From Erigeron canadensis (Eukaryota > Streptophyta > Magnoliopsida > Asterales > Asteraceae): a stretch of DNA of 64,000 nucleotides. The position numbers were made by a program, and so were the translations under genes. The notes below the pieces were generated by a model. That model worked only from the letters and a program-made list of their open reading frames with translations. It was not told the origin of the DNA and did not search any database. Shown in pieces: positions 61,682-64,000 of the stretch; position 1 is the first letter of the stretch, and each line of letters begins with the position of its first letter. The stretch is taken from NCBI RefSeq assembly GCF_010389155.1, contig NC_057765.1, positions 2,914,001-2,978,000 on the forward strand, read 5' to 3'.

Positions 61682-63966
61682 TCCTCCACTTCATGAAGCA
61701 CAAAACTAGTATCGGCATATACCCAATTTTCAAGCATTCCAAAACTAAAATGTCTAGCCCACTATAAATGTCTTTAGATTGGGTATGAGATTTATCTCTT
61801 GCATAGACGAATGAACCTTGTTGTCATGAATAATCCAGCTTTTCCAGGTCGTTTTTGAAAGCCTTTTTCTCTCATCTCTTCACGTGTGTTTCAGAACAAT
61901 GCCATCTCCCAGAAGCGGATATAAATTTGATACAAGTATGTATGTCGATGGATCATTAGGCTTCTTAGCAAGAATTTCTTTTGCAGCCTTTTTGCCAATA
62001 ACAGTATTCATATGAGTTCTAGAACTATCAAGTAAAGCTCTCCATACAAAAGGGCTGGTTCATAAGGCATTTTCTTGATATGTCCTCAGCCTCTTCAAGT
62101 AGACCCATTTCCAAAAAACACTAACCAATGACGTGTAATGATTTGAATCAGGTTCAATGCCGTAAGTGGTTTCCATGGACTGAAAAATGTATAACACTCG
62201 CTAACCATATTGAGGCGGTGTGTGTGTATGCTGATATTATCAAGAGGGTAGTAATCGAATCTGGCTTTATGTTTTTCCCATTTCATGCTTTCCCATAAAT
62301 CTAAGGCGCTGTCCCCTTGCTTGTGTGAAGATATAACCAGCCATCAAACTATTCCAAGAAACAACGTCACGCTGTTTCATGTTATTGAAAGCCTTAATGG
62401 CAGCAATCATGTTGCCACATTTACTATACATTCCAATTAATGCATTCCAACTTTTATATCATAAAATAAATCTAATTTCAAGGCACTGGAATGGATTTGC
62501 TCACCGATTTTGTCAAACCCTAGTGTCGCGCAGACACCAAGGACGGTAGTCGATACAATTTCATCAATGAACAAGCTGTTTTTCAGCTTGACCTTTGAAG
62601 AACATCTCGAGTGCTTCATACGGAAGCCCGTTTCTAGCATACCCACAAATCATTGATGTCCATATAATCGAACTGTTTTGGTTAATGACTGGGAATGGAA
62701 CATTTCTTCTGCATCTGACATCCTTCCGCATTTTGTGCACATATCAAGCACGCAGATTCAATCCGGTCATTTGACCCAAACCCACACTTTAAACGAATCC
62801 ATGAATCATTCACTGGTGCTTTATCTGCAAAAACCACAAGCATTGATAACAATTGTCAAGGAGAATCATCCAACTCTACACCATCTTCCACCATCCTGCA
62901 AAACATACACAAAGCTCTTGACGAAAAACCATTTTGACAAAATCCGTGTAAAGGGCATTATACGAAACACAGTTCCTCTCAGGCATTTTTTCAAAAACAT
63001 CCACCGCCATTCAACAAGTCCAGAATCATATACACCGATATCATTTGTGTCCAGGTATCACATCTTTAACAGCCATTCTATCAAACAAACGCACCACGTC
63101 CTTTACGTACCGTGTTTGCTATAGAATCCAATTAGCGCGTTACCAACGCTCAAATCGTCATCCAAACCAAACTTTATACACGGGCATGAACCGCACGCCC
63201 ATCCATGACCCCACCACGTTCAGTACAGCCACTCAAACTGTCGAAACAGTAAACCCGTCAACTTCAAATCCTAAATCACTTTTCAACAAATCACGAGACA
63301 ACTCCAACGCTTTTCAACCAAACCCTCCTTAACCAAACACGAAATAACCGTATTCCAAGAAGAAATATTCACAATTCTTCTCTCAGACATTTCATCAAAC
63401 ACCTTAACTACATTATCCAAAAAACCACCACATTTCCCATAAAACCCCATAAAGCATTACCCACATAACCATCATCAACAACCCAAGTTTAACAACCAGC
63501 CCATGAACTTGACAACCCAACCCGAATCCAAACCCGACCACAAGCAGTCAAAATGGCAACAAAACGCATTCGGGACGATACCAACGTCCCGCATTTCGAA
63601 GAAAAACCCAACAGATTCATTAAACCACTACTTGACTTAGCAAACCAGATGAGTGAAGTGAATGTAACAACATCTGGGTTGGTGATACATTTATCAAACA
63701 CTTTGTATGCATAACTTGGAAGGGCTAATTTGAAATAAGATAAATTAGGGTGTTGAAATGTAAGTTTTTTTAATAGGGAGTTTGAGAAATGAAGCGTGGA
63801 TTGATTTTGTAAGATGGGTGTTGTTGTTTTGGACTGAAAGATTGAGTAAGTTTGTGTAGGGGTCTTTTTTGGTGTGATGTTTTTGTTTTTGCTGATGATT
63901 TTGGTGAGAAGAAGAAGAAGATGGAAGATAGAGAGGGGTGGTTTTTGAGGACGTTATTGTAGCCAT
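61682..63966 (-). CDS. PPR protein, EMB175/At5g03800-like (cut by gap, frame broken)
   Basis: The minus strand starts at ATG 63966 (MATITSSKTTPLYLP) and continues through blocks that match a PLS-class pentatricopeptide protein: LALPSYAYKVFDKC, NPDVVTFTSLI, AILTACGRV, SSWNTVIS, VCATLGFDKIGEQIHSSALK, VWRALLDSSRTHMNT, STYILVSNLY and SFVLHEVE next to the gap. Order and wording follow Arabidopsis At5g03800 (EMB175). Such proteins bind organelle RNA and help processing or editing; the final E/DYW part, if present, lies in the gap. Blocks fall in different frames because single bases are missing from short homopolymers (for example near 61714, 61839, 61888 and 63750). The whole region looks intronless. 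A decaying pseudogene is possible, but conservation of the blocks and the same error type in the helicase favour consensus errors. Confidence 0.85.
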
Positions 63967-64000
63967 GGATGATGATTGATACAGAAAATAAGGTGGATGG

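Overview
The window is nuclear DNA of a flowering plant. It is AT-rich, its genes have many introns with GT-AG borders, and intergenic space is packed with MITEs, Helitrons, Mutator-like elements, nested LTRs, a LINE fragment and tRNA-derived SINEs. Protein matches (Aux/IAA, plant RabGAP/TBC, FAR1-related, RH28, EMB175-type PPR) are those of a eudicot. An asterid, perhaps Asteraceae, is a guess. All family calls are from recognition of sequence; no search was run.

Layout. 1-19.8 kb has no convincing gene. It holds repeats: a reverse Helitron (299-631), a foldback with TTACACATGTGTAA palindromes (2526-3200), a hAT-type MITE with a perfect 8-bp target duplication (3721-4094), a 1.26-kb foldback with trinucleotide arrays (5351-6607), a CACTA-type MITE (6941-7412), a long-TIR Mutator-like element nested in another inverted repeat (12.5-15.1 kb), three small Helitrons (16.1-18.5 kb) and a Harbinger-type MITE (18729-19118). 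20034-21817 (+) is an intact four-exon Aux/IAA gene resembling IAA29. 24624-36146 (-) is an intact 15-exon RabGAP/TBC gene (659 residues) with a likely second promoter and first exon at 34.3-34.5 kb and TE insertions in its introns. 37.5-45.5 kb is a stack of LTRs inserted one in another, two with exact 5-bp duplications. 46694-52272 is a Mutator-like element carrying a broken FAR1-related gene and, inside that, a solo LTR with duplicated TACCA. 54536-57326 is a 2.8-kb Helitron ending about 260 bp before a DRS1/RH28-type DEAD-box helicase gene (57588 to the gap, +). A run of 100 N (61582-61681) follows, then an EMB175-type PPR gene on the minus strand (63966 down to the gap).

The four host genes do not form a pathway: auxin transcriptional repression, Rab GTPase control, ribosome biogenesis and organelle RNA processing. 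The two genes beside the gap carry many one-base losses in short homopolymers, while the Aux/IAA and TBC genes are perfectly in frame. I read this mainly as poor consensus at contig ends.

The most unusual signal is a GC-rich tandem array in the solo LTR: four diverged units of about 83 bp, each with two copies of a near-perfect palindrome (core CACTGCGGCGCAGTG), just upstream of a TATA box. The palindromes are kept while the spacers have diverged.
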